Shown here piece by piece: positions 34,653 to 43,041 of a stretch of 64,000 bases of DNA. Source of the stretch: Rikenellaceae bacterium. GTDB taxonomy: Bacteria; Bacteroidota; Bacteroidia; Bacteroidales; Rikenellaceae. Location: NCBI GenBank assembly GCA_015059845.1, contig SUZR01000006.1, positions 1-64,000 of the forward strand, given 5' to 3'. Both the position numbers and the translations under genes were made by a program. Under the pieces are notes generated by a model. It did no database searches. It was not told the DNA's origin and was given only the letters and a program-made list of their open reading frames with translations. Every line of letters starts with the position of its first letter. The stretch's first letter is position 1.

Positions 34653-36632
34653 ATGATTGACCGCGCCACAGTAGATAGGATTTATGCAGCCGCTAATATC
34701 GTAGATATTATTGGCGACTACGTCACACTCAAGAAGAAGGGTGTGAACTATCAGGCGTGCTGTCCGTTCCACAACGAAAAGACCCCCTCGTTTGTGGTCT
34801 CACCATCGAAGGGCGTCTATAAGTGCTTCGGATGTGGTAAGGGTGGAAATGCCGTCACCTTCATTATGGAGCACGAGAGTGTCAGCTATCCCGAGGCGCT
34901 GAAGATGGTTGCCAAGCGCTACGGCATTGAGGTCGAGGAGCGTGAGCAGACCGAGGAGGATGTGCGTCGCAACAACGACCGCGAGAGTATGTTTGCGCTG
35001 AATGGTTGGGCGGCGGAGTATTTTGCCAAGTACCTTACCGATAACACGGAGGGCCGTACCGTTGGCTTGTCGTACTTCGCGCAGAAGCGAGGCTTTACCG
35101 ATGCCACGATTCGTAAATTCGCTCTGGGATTCTGCTCGGCAAAGGGTGACGACCTCTCAAAGTCGGCTTTGGCCGCTGGCTATAAGGAGGAGTTTTTGCT
35201 CTCTACGGGTCTTACGCTCAAGCGCGAGAGTGATGGCAGATTGTATGACCGTTTCCGCGACCGTGTGATGTTCCCCGTTCACAATATTTCGGGTCGCGTG
35301 GTGGCTTTTGGTGGACGTACACTGCGCACGGATGGCAAGGTGGCGAAGTATCAGAATTCACCCGAGAGTGAGATATATAGCAAGACACGCGAGTTATATG
35401 GCCTCTACTTTGCAAAGAAGGCTATCCAGCAGCAGGAGTACGCCATTATGGTGGAGGGATATACCGATGTTATCTCGATGCATCAGGCTGGTGTTGAGAA
35501 TGTTGTAGCATCGTCGGGTACCTCGCTTACGCAGGAACAGATACGCTTGCTGAGCCGTTTTACACGCAACATTACAATCATCTACGATGGCGACTCGGCA
35601 GGTGTGAAGGCTACGCTTCGCGGTGTGGATATGATTCTTAGGGAGGGTATGAATGTGCGTATCGTATCGCTTCCCCCCGAGCACGACCCCGACTCATTTG
35701 CCCGCACGCATACGGCCGATGAGGTGCGCGAATACATACACGACAGAGAGGAGGATTTCCTCTCGTTCAAGGCTAAGATGCTTCTGCGCGATGCGGGCGG
35801 TGACCCCATCAAGCGCTCGTCTGTAATTAGCGATATGGTGAACTCGATATCGCAGATACCCGACTCTATACAGCGCTCGGTATATATCAAAGATTGCGCC
35901 CAGACGATGAATGTCGATGAGGGCGTGTTGATTGCCGAGGTGGCACGCATACGCACTTCGCAAACGGGTGACCGCGAAGCCACGGAGTTTGTACGTCGTC
36001 AGCAGGCGCAGATTCGCCGCGAGCAGACGCAGGCTTCGGTTGAGGTGGATGTGAATCGTTCGCAGGTGGCGGGTAGTAGCATCGAAGCGTTGGAGTATGA
36101 GCTGGTTAAGTATTTGCTTAAGTCGGGACATAAGAGCTATGAGGTGCTGGAGTCGCGCCGCGTTGTGGAGATAAATATTGCCGATGAGATATTCCGTAGT
36201 CTGGATGCCGATAATATAACCTTCATAACCCCAATATTTAACACTATTCTGCAGACCTATCGCGAGCAGTGGATGCGCCTGGGAATGGGTGTGGAGGTGC
36301 CGGCCCAATATTTTGTGAATCACCCCGACCCAGAGGTGTGTAATATGGCCGTAGATATAATGACCTCGGACGATAATTATGTGGCCAGCAGAATATGGTT
36401 GCAGAAGGAGGTGCACGTGGAGAGCGAAAGCGAGATATTGGCTGCGGGTGTTCCGAAGGCGATAATGCTCTATCGCTCGAAGATTGTCGAGCGGATGATT
36501 GCGGCCCAGCACGAGCGATTGAAGGACCCCACGTTAAGCGAAGAGGAGGAGAACGAGTGCGTAAAGCTATTATCGCGATTGAATGCGGTGAAAAATGCTC
36601 TCTCGAAGAAGAGCGACCGTCTGATATTGTAG
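34653..36632 (+). CDS. dnaG: DNA primase DnaG
   Basis: DnaG makes RNA primers for replication. It has the N-terminal zinc-binding domain (CPFHNEKTPSFVVSPSKGVYKCFGCGKGGN, about residues 37-67), the catalytic core, and the TOPRIM motifs VEGYTDVISMHQAGVENVVASSGTSL and YDGDSAGVKATLRG. A divergent C-terminal domain follows that would bind DnaB. The 659-residue length is normal. It is divergent from uvrB, with 130 bases between the start codons. After the stop comes a 244-base interval with unusual complementarity before smpB. Confidence 0.97.
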   Translation: MIDRATVDRIYAAANIVDIIGDYVTLKKKGVNYQACCPFHNEKTPSFVVSPSKGVYKCFGCGKGGNAVTFIMEHESVSYPEALKMVAKRYGIEVEEREQTEEDVRRNNDRESMFALNGWAAEYFAKYLTDNTEGRTVGLSYFAQKRGFTDATIRKFALGFCSAKGDDLSKSALAAGYKEEFLLSTGLTLKRESDGRLYDRFRDRVMFPVHNISGRVVAFGGRTLRTDGKVAKYQNSPESEIYSKTRELYGLYFAKKAIQQQEYAIMVEGYTDVISMHQAGVENVVASSGTSLTQEQIRLLSRFTRNITIIYDGDSAGVKATLRGVDMILREGMNVRIVSLPPEHDPDSFARTHTADEVREYIHDREEDFLSFKAKMLLRDAGGDPIKRSSVISDMVNSISQIPDSIQRSVYIKDCAQTMNVDEGVLIAEVARIRTSQTGDREATEFVRRQQAQIRREQTQASVEVDVNRSQVAGSSIEALEYELVKYLLKSGHKSYEVLESRRVVEINIADEIFRSLDADNITFITPIFNTILQTYREQWMRLGMGVEVPAQYFVNHPDPEVCNMAVDIMTSDDNYVASRIWLQKEVHVESESEILAAGVPKAIMLYRSKIVERMIAAQHERLKDPTLSEEEENECVKLLSRLNAVKNALSKKSDRLIL

Positions 36633-36876
36633 TTCTGTTTGGCGTTTGCCACGCCTGAAATAAAAAGGGTAGGAGCCGGAGGCGTACACGCATCACTGCG
36701 CATACCGTGTGCAAACAGAAAATAAACAGAAAGATGTGTAAAACATAAAGATAAAAGAATTAGTTACCTTTATCCGGTCCTACCCGTAACGAGAAAGGAC
36801 AAAAACGGTGCCAGAAATGGTTTTCCCGACAGGTGTACGGAGGGGTGAGATAAGACGATATATGGATTGAAAAATT
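36633..36876 (+). other. Non-coding interval with paired segments between dnaG and smpB
   Basis: The 244 bases hold no credible ORF. TTCTGTTTG (36633) and CAAACAGAA (36712) could close a stem around GGCGTTTGCCACGCC, a small hairpin. GGGTAGGAGCCGG (36667) is complementary, with one bulge, to CCGGTCCTACCC (36774), and CGTACAC (36683) to GTGTACG (36833). It does not look like tmRNA, SRP RNA or a riboswitch that I can recognise. TACCTTTA at 36765 may be a weak promoter for smpB, leaving a leader of roughly 100 bases. Confidence 0.45.
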
Positions 36877-37338
36877 ATGGCCGATTATAAAAATGTAAAT
36901 ATTCGTAACAAGCGTGCCACCTTCGATTATGAGATACTCGAGGAGTATATCGCGGGTGTTGTGCTTGTCGGTACGGAGATAAAGTCTATCCGCTTAGGTA
37001 AGGCGTCGCTGACGGATTGTTATTGCTATTTCGACCAGGGCGAGTTGTGGATTCGCGGCGTGAATATCGCTGAGTATGGTTGGGGTACGTGCAATAACCA
37101 CGCCCCGAAGCGTGACCGCAAGCTGCTGCTGAATCGCAAGGAACTCAATAAGTTGCAGCGTTCGTTGCAGGATAGGGGTTTGACCGTTGTGGGACTGAGA
37201 ATGTTCCTCAATGAGCGTGGCTTTGCCAAGATTGTTATCGGTCTTGCGCGCGGCCGTAAGGCATACGACAAGCGCGAGTACCTGAAGGAGAACGACGCCA
37301 AGCGCGAGATGGATAAGGCGATGAAGCGATATAAATAA
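36877..37338 (+). CDS. smpB: tmRNA-binding protein SmpB
   Basis: SmpB delivers tmRNA to stalled ribosomes for trans-translation. The 153-residue protein has the hallmark [43 protein letters not shown], then [30 protein letters not shown], and a basic C-terminal tail ([11 protein letters not shown]) that enters the mRNA channel. The HAD gene begins 13 bases after its stop. No tmRNA gene was recognised in the window. Confidence 0.97.
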   Translation: MADYKNVNIRNKRATFDYEILEEYIAGVVLVGTEIKSIRLGKASLTDCYCYFDQGELWIRGVNIAEYGWGTCNNHAPKRDRKLLLNRKELNKLQRSLQDRGLTVVGLRMFLNERGFAKIVIGLARGRKAYDKREYLKENDAKREMDKAMKRYK

Positions 37339-37350
37339 ACCCGAATCGGA

Positions 37351-38133
37351 ATGAAGAAGAGGATAAAAGCAGTATTTTTCGATATTGACGGTACGTTAGT
37401 GAGCTTCACTACGCACACCGTACCCGAATCGGCGCGTAAGGCTATACAGCGGTTGCGTGAGCGTGGCATAAAGGTCTTTATTGCTACGGGCCGCCTGTTG
37501 CGCCATACGGATGTGGTGCGCGATATTGAGGTGGATGGATATATCACCGTTAATGGTAGCTACTGCCTTACCTCGTCGGGTGAGGTCATCTACGAGCAGG
37601 CTTTCCCGCAGCAGACCGTGGAGCGTATATTCTCATTTGTGGAGCAGTATGGCTTTGCTATGGAGTTGATGACGCACGAGAATATATTTGTCGAGAAGAT
37701 TACGCCCGAGGTACAGACTGCCATCGATATGGTGGCCATCGTGCCTGAGGTTGCCTCGTTGCGTAAGATTGCAGCCGAGCAGAAGGTGTTGCAGGTGTGT
37801 CCATACATTAACCACGAGCTGGAGCAGAAGATATTGCCACAGTTGCCTGAGTGCGTGGGTAGTCGCTGGACTGAGCTATTTATGGATGTAAATATGCGAG
37901 GCATAGATAAATCCATCGCCGCTCGAAAGGTTATGGAGTATTACGGCTTTACGATGGAGGAGTCGATGGCCTTTGGTGATGGCGGAAACGATGTGTCGCT
38001 TGTGCGAGATGTGGCGCTGGGTGTTGCAATGGGTAATGCGTGTGACGCATTGAAGGAGGTTGCCGACTACATCACTACATCGGTTGATGAGGATGGTATC
38101 AGCCGCGCATTGGAGTATTTTGAATTGATATAA
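37351..38133 (+). CDS. Cof-type HAD phosphatase
   Basis: This cytosolic HAD-superfamily phosphatase with a C2B cap should act on small phosphorylated metabolites. Motif I is FFDIDGTLVSF, motif II FIATGR, the motif III lysine probably DKSIAARKV, and motif IV FGDGGNDVSLVRDVALGVAMGNA. It has 260 residues, normal for Cof/YidA-like enzymes. It is expressed between smpB and tsaB with short gaps. The substrate cannot be predicted. Confidence 0.92.
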   Translation: MKKRIKAVFFDIDGTLVSFTTHTVPESARKAIQRLRERGIKVFIATGRLLRHTDVVRDIEVDGYITVNGSYCLTSSGEVIYEQAFPQQTVERIFSFVEQYGFAMELMTHENIFVEKITPEVQTAIDMVAIVPEVASLRKIAAEQKVLQVCPYINHELEQKILPQLPECVGSRWTELFMDVNMRGIDKSIAARKVMEYYGFTMEESMAFGDGGNDVSLVRDVALGVAMGNACDALKEVADYITTSVDEDGISRALEYFELI

Positions 38134-38142
38134 CAATATAAT

Positions 38143-38847
38143 ATGTCACTTATTTTATGTATTGAAACCGGAACGGATATCTGTTCGGTCGGTATTGCCC
38201 GCGATGGTGAACTTATCTCTCTGCGAGAGAGTGATGAGGGACGTGATCACGCCAAGAAGGTAGCAGTTTTCGTGGATGAGTTATTGCACGAGACGGGTGT
38301 TATGCCCGATGAGTTGGATGCTGTTGCCGTTGGTATGGGTCCCGGTTCATATACGGGCCTGCGCATTGGTGTTTCGTTTGCCAAGGGGTTGTGTTACGGC
38401 TTGAATATCCCGCTTGTGGGCGTGGGCTCGCTGGATGCGCTGGCGGAGGTTGCCATAGAGGATAATGAGGCTGGTATTCTCGATGTGGAGAATTGGGATG
38501 AGGCTGTGTTGTGTCCTATGGTCGATGCTCGCCGTATGGAGGTATATACACGTCTGTTTGACGCTTCAGGCAAGGCTCTGGGTGAGGTGTCGGCCGAGGT
38601 CGTGACGGAGCAGACTTTTGCCGATGTGCGCCGTGACAAGCAGCTTATTATATTTGGTAATGGAGCGGCTAAGTGCCGCGAGGTGATGCCCGATGCAACG
38701 TATATCAACATCACCCCCTCGGCTCGAGGCTTGGCACGTTTGGCTCAGCTGCGCCTCACGGCAGGTCAAACGGAGGATATAGCCTATTTTGAGCCCTTCT
38801 ACCTCAAGGACTTTATTGTTATACCGTCGAAGAAAAAGTTGCTTTAA
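38143..38847 (+). CDS. tsaB: tRNA t6A biosynthesis protein TsaB
   Basis: TsaB supports TsaD in forming threonylcarbamoyladenosine at tRNA position 37. It has the ASKHA-fold N-terminus (LILCIETGTDICSVGIARDGELI) and the strongly conserved GMGPGSYTGLRIGVSFAKGLCYG. The 234-residue length is normal. The stop overlaps the next start (TAATG). TsaD, TsaC and TsaE are not in the window. Confidence 0.93.
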   Translation: MSLILCIETGTDICSVGIARDGELISLRESDEGRDHAKKVAVFVDELLHETGVMPDELDAVAVGMGPGSYTGLRIGVSFAKGLCYGLNIPLVGVGSLDALAEVAIEDNEAGILDVENWDEAVLCPMVDARRMEVYTRLFDASGKALGEVSAEVVTEQTFADVRRDKQLIIFGNGAAKCREVMPDATYINITPSARGLARLAQLRLTAGQTEDIAYFEPFYLKDFIVIPSKKKLL

Positions 38848-39323
38848 TGCGTTACGATTGCACCGACGTACGTCGTCAGGACCGTCTGCTGGATGAGGAG
38901 CGTGCGCGCGAGTTATTGCGCGCGGGGGAGTATGGTGTGCTCTCGATGGCTACGGAGCAGGGTGGATATGGCGTGCCGATTAATTATGCTGCGGTTGGCT
39001 CTACAATCTATTTTCACTGCGCACCCGAGGGGCGAAAACTGAGGGTACTGAATGGTGATAGCCGCGTGTCGTTCTGTGTGGTAGGGCATAAACGTATTGT
39101 TCCCGAGGAGTTTACAACAGAATTCGAGTCGGTTATAGCCTTTGGCCGTGCCCGCGTGGTTGAGATGGAGGATGAACGCCGTAAGGCTTTGCGAGCCATT
39201 GTCGAGAAGTATGCATCAGAACACCTCGAGGAGGGTTTGAAGGCTATCGAACGTTCGCTGCACCGCACGGCAGTGGTGGCAATAGAGGTGGATTCATTTT
39301 CGGGTAAGAGAAAACGGGTGTAG
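38847..39323 (+). CDS. Nim-like FMN-binding split-barrel protein
   Basis: The 158-residue protein belongs to the pyridoxamine 5'-phosphate oxidase-like FMN-binding group that includes the Nim proteins. Visible features are GEYGVLSMATEQGGYGVPINYAAVGSTIYFHCAPEGRKLRVL (the cofactor site) and VSFCVVGHKRIVPEEFTTEFESVIAFGRARVV. Some relatives in Bacteroides reduce nitroimidazoles and give resistance, but most chromosomal copies are of unknown function, so resistance should not be assumed. The start overlaps the tsaB stop, which places it in the smpB-HAD-tsaB transcription unit. Confidence 0.85.
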   Translation: MRYDCTDVRRQDRLLDEERARELLRAGEYGVLSMATEQGGYGVPINYAAVGSTIYFHCAPEGRKLRVLNGDSRVSFCVVGHKRIVPEEFTTEFESVIAFGRARVVEMEDERRKALRAIVEKYASEHLEEGLKAIERSLHRTAVVAIEVDSFSGKRKRV

Positions 39324-39353
39324 CATTATAAAACTATGTACGAGAAGGATATA

Positions 39354-39400
39354 TAGGTGTTGTAAGTGGTCGAATTACACTTGCGACACCTAATTTTTTT
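39354..39400 (+). terminator. Terminator of the smpB-tsaB-nim operon
   Basis: TAGGTGTTGTAAGTG and CACTTGCGACACCTA pair (two weak positions) over nine bases, and T7 follows. Confidence 0.82.
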
Positions 39401-39468
39401 CTATTTAGGTAGTGTATTCAGAATATTTTCATTATATTTATGATGTTAAACATTAACATTTAAATATT

Positions 39469-40128
39469 ATGAAGAAGTATTTGGCAGAGATGATCGGAAC
39501 GATGGTTCTGGTTTTGATGGGTTGTGGTACAGCCGTGAGTTTGAGTTGTGGTGTTGATACAGCATCAGTGGTTGGTACAGCCTTGGCATTTGGTTTGGCC
39601 GTTGTTGGTATGGCTTATGCTATTGGTGGTATTTCGGGTTGCCATATCAATCCCGCTATTACGCTTGGCGTATGGCTCTCAAAGCGTATGAGTGGCAAGG
39701 ATGCTGCTATGTATATGCTCTTCCAGGTGATTGGTGCCTTTATCGGTGCTGGTATCCTGATGGCTTTGGCTCCCGAGTCAGGCTTAGGTGCAAATGCTGT
39801 TCAGAGTGGTATTTGTGTGGGTGGCGCAGTAGCTGCTGAGGTTGTATTCACATTTGTATTTGTGTTGGTTGTATTGGGTACTACCGACGCAGAGAAGGGT
39901 GCTGGTAACCTGGCAGGTTTGGCTATTGGTTTGACTTTGGTGCTTGTACATCTTGTATGTATTCACTACACAGGTACATCTGTTAACCCCGCACGTTCTA
40001 TCGGTCCGGCTGTATTGGCAGGTGGTCAGGCATTGGCTGATTTGTGGATTTTCATCGTAGCTCCTTTTGTTGGTGCTGCTTTGGCTGCTGGTGCTTGGAA
40101 GGTGCTTGCTTGCGAGTGCAAAAAGTAG
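39469..40128 (+). CDS. aqpZ: Aquaporin (MIP family, AqpZ-like)
   Basis: This six-helix channel has both NPA loops: GCHINPAITLGVW in the first half and TSVNPARSIGPAV in the second. The arginine after the second NPA and the histidine in HLVCIHYTG are consistent with a water-selective filter like that of AqpZ. It has 219 residues. It is a single-gene unit between two terminators. Glycerol transport is less likely given the filter residues, but this was judged by eye only. Confidence 0.92.
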   Translation: MKKYLAEMIGTMVLVLMGCGTAVSLSCGVDTASVVGTALAFGLAVVGMAYAIGGISGCHINPAITLGVWLSKRMSGKDAAMYMLFQVIGAFIGAGILMALAPESGLGANAVQSGICVGGAVAAEVVFTFVFVLVVLGTTDAEKGAGNLAGLAIGLTLVLVHLVCIHYTGTSVNPARSIGPAVLAGGQALADLWIFIVAPFVGAALAAGAWKVLACECKK

Positions 40129-40139
40129 AATCCTAATAT

Positions 40140-40182
40140 GAAAAAACGAGGCTGCTAATTATTGTTAGCAGCCTTATTTTTT
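40140..40182. terminator. Bidirectional terminator between aqpZ and nagA
   Basis: AGGCTGCTAA pairs perfectly with TTAGCAGCCT over six bases. TATTTTTTAT follows on the plus strand and CGTTTTTT on the minus strand, so it can end both converging genes. Confidence 0.92.
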
Positions 40183-41332
40183 ATAGCTCAACCTCTTGTC
40201 CCATAGACCATACGCCTTGGAGTTCGAGATTCTCGCCCATAATTATTATGTCGGCATCTTTGCCTACATCGAGAGAGCCTTTTCTGTCGTATATTCCCAT
40301 AATGCGAGCGGGTGTTTCCGAAGCCATACGTACCGCATCTGCAAGGGGTATTTCTGCCTTTTGCACCATCGTGCGTATCAGACGGTCCATAGTGGCTATG
40401 CTACCCGCGAGAGCCGAACGGTCGGAGAGTTTGCATACGCCATCCTCGATTATGGTTCTTGGGTCATATAGTGTTGTGCTGTTGCTTGCCGTGCATCCCA
40501 TTGCGTCGGTAATAAGACACGTGCGCTCGACGCCTTTGAACTTGTGAACCATACGGAGTATTGCAGGTGGAACGTGTATGCCGTCAGCGACAAGTTCAAC
40601 GCTCATATTCTCCATAAGATATATGCTCTCGATGGTGCCCTCATATTTGAATTCGCGCTTCTTATGAACACTCGTCATTGCGTTGTAGAAGTGTGTTGCG
40701 TGCGAGTAGCCTGCATCGTAGGCCGCTTTAACCTCGTTGTAGCCGGCCGTAGTGTGTGCGATAGATGCGATGATACCCTTTGACGATACATAACGACCAA
40801 ACTCTATCGCCCCCTCTAACTCTGGAGCAGCATCCCAACGCTTTATGCAGGACGTCTTTTCTATGATATCTGTATATTCATCACGGTCGGGCGTGCGAAT
40901 ATATTCTGGTATCTGCCCGCCTGCCATCGTTATGTTGAAATATGGGCCCTCGAGGTGTAGTCCCATAATTGTACTATTTGGCTCGGCCATTAACTTCTCG
41001 GTTGTGGCTGCAGCCTTGAGGATAATCTCTTTCGATGCCGCAGCAAGAGTAGGGTAGATGGCTGTCGTTCCGTGTCGTAGATGAGTATTCGCGGCGATGC
41101 GAAATGCCTCCTCATCACCCTCCATAAAGTCGTGTCCGCCACCTCCGTGAACGTGGGTGTCAATGCCTCCGGGAAGGATGTAATTGCCTTTTGCATCAAT
41201 AATCTTGTCGCAGTTGCAGGGCATATCCCCCTCGCCAATATCGATAATCTTTTCCGCGTCGAAAATTATCCAGCCATTCTCAATCCAACCCTTAGGAGTT
41301 AGAATCCTACCATTTGTAATGATTGTCAGCAT
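40181..41332 (-). CDS. nagA: N-acetylglucosamine-6-phosphate deacetylase NagA
   Basis: NagA removes the acetyl group from GlcNAc-6-P in amino-sugar recycling and breakdown. This amidohydrolase shows the metal site DTHVHGGGGHDFMEGD, HLEGPYFN with the metal-ligand Glu, SIAHTTAGY, HATHFYNAM, GIHVPP and the catalytic Asp in CLITDAMGC. It has 383 residues. nagB is not nearby. It is transcribed alone, with a TATCTTTG box about 60 bases upstream. Confidence 0.95.
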   Translation of the reverse strand: MLTIITNGRILTPKGWIENGWIIFDAEKIIDIGEGDMPCNCDKIIDAKGNYILPGGIDTHVHGGGGHDFMEGDEEAFRIAANTHLRHGTTAIYPTLAAASKEIILKAAATTEKLMAEPNSTIMGLHLEGPYFNITMAGGQIPEYIRTPDRDEYTDIIEKTSCIKRWDAAPELEGAIEFGRYVSSKGIIASIAHTTAGYNEVKAAYDAGYSHATHFYNAMTSVHKKREFKYEGTIESIYLMENMSVELVADGIHVPPAILRMVHKFKGVERTCLITDAMGCTASNSTTLYDPRTIIEDGVCKLSDRSALAGSIATMDRLIRTMVQKAEIPLADAVRMASETPARIMGIYDRKGSLDVGKDADIIIMGENLELQGVWSMGQEVEL

Positions 41333-41393
41333 ATTATGAGTTTAGGTGTGGTTTTTAAGTGGGAATCTAATAGCTATAGGTAGTAGCTTTATA

Positions 41394-41401
41394 CAAAGAT
41401 A
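41394..41401 (-). promoter_or_regulatory. Possible -7 element of nagA
   Basis: The minus strand reads TATCTTTG 61 bases before the start codon; no clear TTTG at -33. Confidence 0.4.
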
Positions 41402-41455
41402 ATAAATTCTCGAATACGGAGCCTTTATTAATGTTATTTAATTTTATTTGGAATA

Positions 41456-41495
41456 AAACAAAACCTCCCTCACAATACTGTGAGAGAGGTTTTTT
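41456..41495 (-). terminator. Terminator of tRNA-Leu
   Basis: On the minus strand AACCTCTCTCACA and TGTGAGGGAGGTT pair with one wobble over a short loop; TTTGTTTTA follows. It can also work on the plus strand, but no plus gene precedes it. Confidence 0.88.
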
Positions 41496-41496
41496 G

Positions 41497-41582
41497 TACT
41501 CGAAGCCGGGGTCGAACCGGCACGGCCATTACTGGCCACAGGATTTTAAGTCCGGCGTGTCTACCTATTCCACCATTCGAGC
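41497..41582 (-). tRNA. tRNA-Leu (anticodon UAA)
   Basis: The acceptor stem is GCTCGAA/TTCGAGT. The anticodon loop CTTAAAA (anticodon TAA) sits in CGGACTTAAAATCCTG. A long variable arm (TGGCCAGTAATGGCCG) marks a class II tRNA, and the T arm is GCCGGTTCGACCCCGGC. The discriminator is A and CCA is not encoded. Confidence 0.97.
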
Positions 41583-41608
41583 AACCGCTTACATTAGGTA
41601 AGACGCGA

Positions 41609-41639
41609 CAAAAGTAGCAAAATTATTTCAATGTGCAAA
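41609..41639 (-). promoter_or_regulatory. Promoter of tRNA-Leu, overlapping the end of miaA
   Basis: The minus strand reads TTTG, a 19-base spacer and TACTTTTG, an exact consensus match. The -33 element lies inside the last codons of miaA and the -7 element just after its stop, so the tRNA has its own promoter although miaA is transcribed toward it. Confidence 0.75.
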
Positions 41640-42537
41640 CCTTTGAATCTATATATTCTACAATCTTTTCTGTTTCCGAGGGCAAAAACCACTCAATCTC
41701 ACCATCTCGCCCAAACCACGTGAGTTGTCGTTTAGCGTATCGGCGCGAGTTTCGCTTGATAAGTTCTATGGCCTCATCACGAGAGATGCTACCATCAAAA
41801 TAATCAAACATCTCGCGGTAACCGACCGTTTGCAGCGAGTTGAGGTGACGCAGCGGATATACCTTGAGTGCCTCCTGCTCCAATCCCGCCTCGACCATAA
41901 TATCCACGCGGCGGTCAATACGCTCATACAACACCACACGCTCCATCGTAACGCCAATCTTTACGATGTTAAACGGCCTTTCTCGTTTTACGCCTGTGCG
42001 CAGCGCAGAGTACGGCTTGCCGGTTGCGATGCAGACTTCCAATGCGCGCAGTACACGTGCAGGATTCTTTCTATCCACAACCTCATAGAATGTAGGGTCA
42101 AGTTCGCGTAGTTGCTCCGCAAGTGCCTCCAATCCCTCTCTCTTGAGTCTGTCGGACAGCTGCTGGCGTAACGCTGGCTCCACCTCCGGCAAATCGTCCA
42201 TACCCTCGCACAGAGCCTTCACGTATAGTCCTGAGCCTCCTACGGCAACAACGGTGTCGTGCTTCTCGAATAACTCCTCCAATCGTTTCAATGCCGCGAT
42301 CTCGTATGCTCCGCAATTAAAGTCATCGGTCAGCTCGTGCGAGGCGATAAAATGGTGCTCCACACGCTCCAGCTGCTCATTGTCGGGCTGTGCCGTGCCG
42401 ATGGGTATGCCACGATAGAACTGACGCGAGTCGGTAGAGATAATCGGGCAGGCGTAATGTTCAGCCACACGAATAGAGAGGTCGGTTTTGCCCGACCCCG
42501 TAGGTCCTACGATGACGATTAGGGTTTTAGTATTCAT
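41623..42537 (-). CDS. miaA: tRNA dimethylallyltransferase MiaA
   Basis: MiaA adds an isopentenyl group to A37 of tRNAs reading UNN codons. Motifs are the P-loop VGPTGSGKTDLS, STDSRQFYRGIPIGTA, GGSGLYVKALCEGMD, and the tRNA-contact region RRYAKRQLTWFGRDG. ATG 42537 (MNTKTLIVIVGPTG) is chosen over the track start because it gives the normal N-terminus; it overlaps the end of the upstream gene by 11 bases (ATGAATACTAA), which suggests translational coupling. It has 304 residues. The neighbouring tRNA-Leu(UAA) is itself a plausible MiaA substrate. Confidence 0.95.
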   Translation of the reverse strand: MNTKTLIVIVGPTGSGKTDLSIRVAEHYACPIISTDSRQFYRGIPIGTAQPDNEQLERVEHHFIASHELTDDFNCGAYEIAALKRLEELFEKHDTVVAVGGSGLYVKALCEGMDDLPEVEPALRQQLSDRLKREGLEALAEQLRELDPTFYEVVDRKNPARVLRALEVCIATGKPYSALRTGVKRERPFNIVKIGVTMERVVLYERIDRRVDIMVEAGLEQEALKVYPLRHLNSLQTVGYREMFDYFDGSISRDEAIELIKRNSRRYAKRQLTWFGRDGEIEWFLPSETEKIVEYIDSKVCTLK

Positions 42538-43039
42538 CGTCGTATGAGTCATCGCCATCAAAATCGCTGTACTCGCCCATCATCTCCTCGAAGATAGAAC
42601 CACTCTCCTCATTTGCTTCGGGGTCATACTGGTCGGGGGCGGGTGAGTGCTCGAACTGCACACGCGGATAGCTCATACCCTCAGCTTCATCCTTGGCCTC
42701 GATTACCTCGAGATAGTATGCTCGCTGCGTGAAGGGGTCGAATACATATATCAGGCGGTCGTGCATAAAGTTAAGCACATCGTATAGGCGTGCCGTAGCC
42801 ATCGGTTTAGGCATTCCGTTTCCACCGTCACCCATACCGTCACCCATATCCATATAGGTGTACTCCTGCTGTCGCTCCCATCTGTCATCAGCCTTAAAGA
42901 AGGATGCCATACAGGGGTCGTAGTTGAGCATCGAGATTATAAACTCGTGCATATCAAGCAGCGTAGAGTCAGCTGCCATCTCAAAATCGCGGACAAAGTG
43001 GTCGTTCTCGTCCGAGAGCATTCTAAATCGGTAAATCAT
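42527..43039 (-). CDS. Acidic pRiA4b ORF-3-like protein
   Basis: The 170-residue protein has an N-terminal domain like the plasmid pRiA4b ORF-3 / IS1096 passenger group (MIYRFRMLSDENDHFVRDFEMAADSTLLDMHEFIISMLNYDPCMASFF). A Gly/Met-rich loop (MDMGDGMGDGGNGM) follows, and a strongly acidic C-terminus (EYSDFDGDDSYDDEY). Despite the family name there is no sign of a mobile element; such proteins are ordinary chromosomal genes in Bacteroidales and have no known role. It overlaps miaA by 11 bases and follows the aminotransferase gene after two bases. Confidence 0.68.
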   Translation of the reverse strand: MIYRFRMLSDENDHFVRDFEMAADSTLLDMHEFIISMLNYDPCMASFFKADDRWERQQEYTYMDMGDGMGDGGNGMPKPMATARLYDVLNFMHDRLIYVFDPFTQRAYYLEVIEAKDEAEGMSYPRVQFEHSPAPDQYDPEANEESGSIFEEMMGEYSDFDGDDSYDDEY

Positions 43040-43041
43040 AT

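Noticed and set aside
36633-36876. tmRNA gene next to smpB
   Set aside because: No TTCGA T-loop, no tRNA-like acceptor and no tag-peptide ORF can be found; at 244 bases the interval is also too short.
42527-43039. Mobile element suggested by the IS1096/pRiA4b family name
   Set aside because: No transposase, inverted repeats or target duplication are seen; the name is historical and the gene is embedded in a housekeeping operon.
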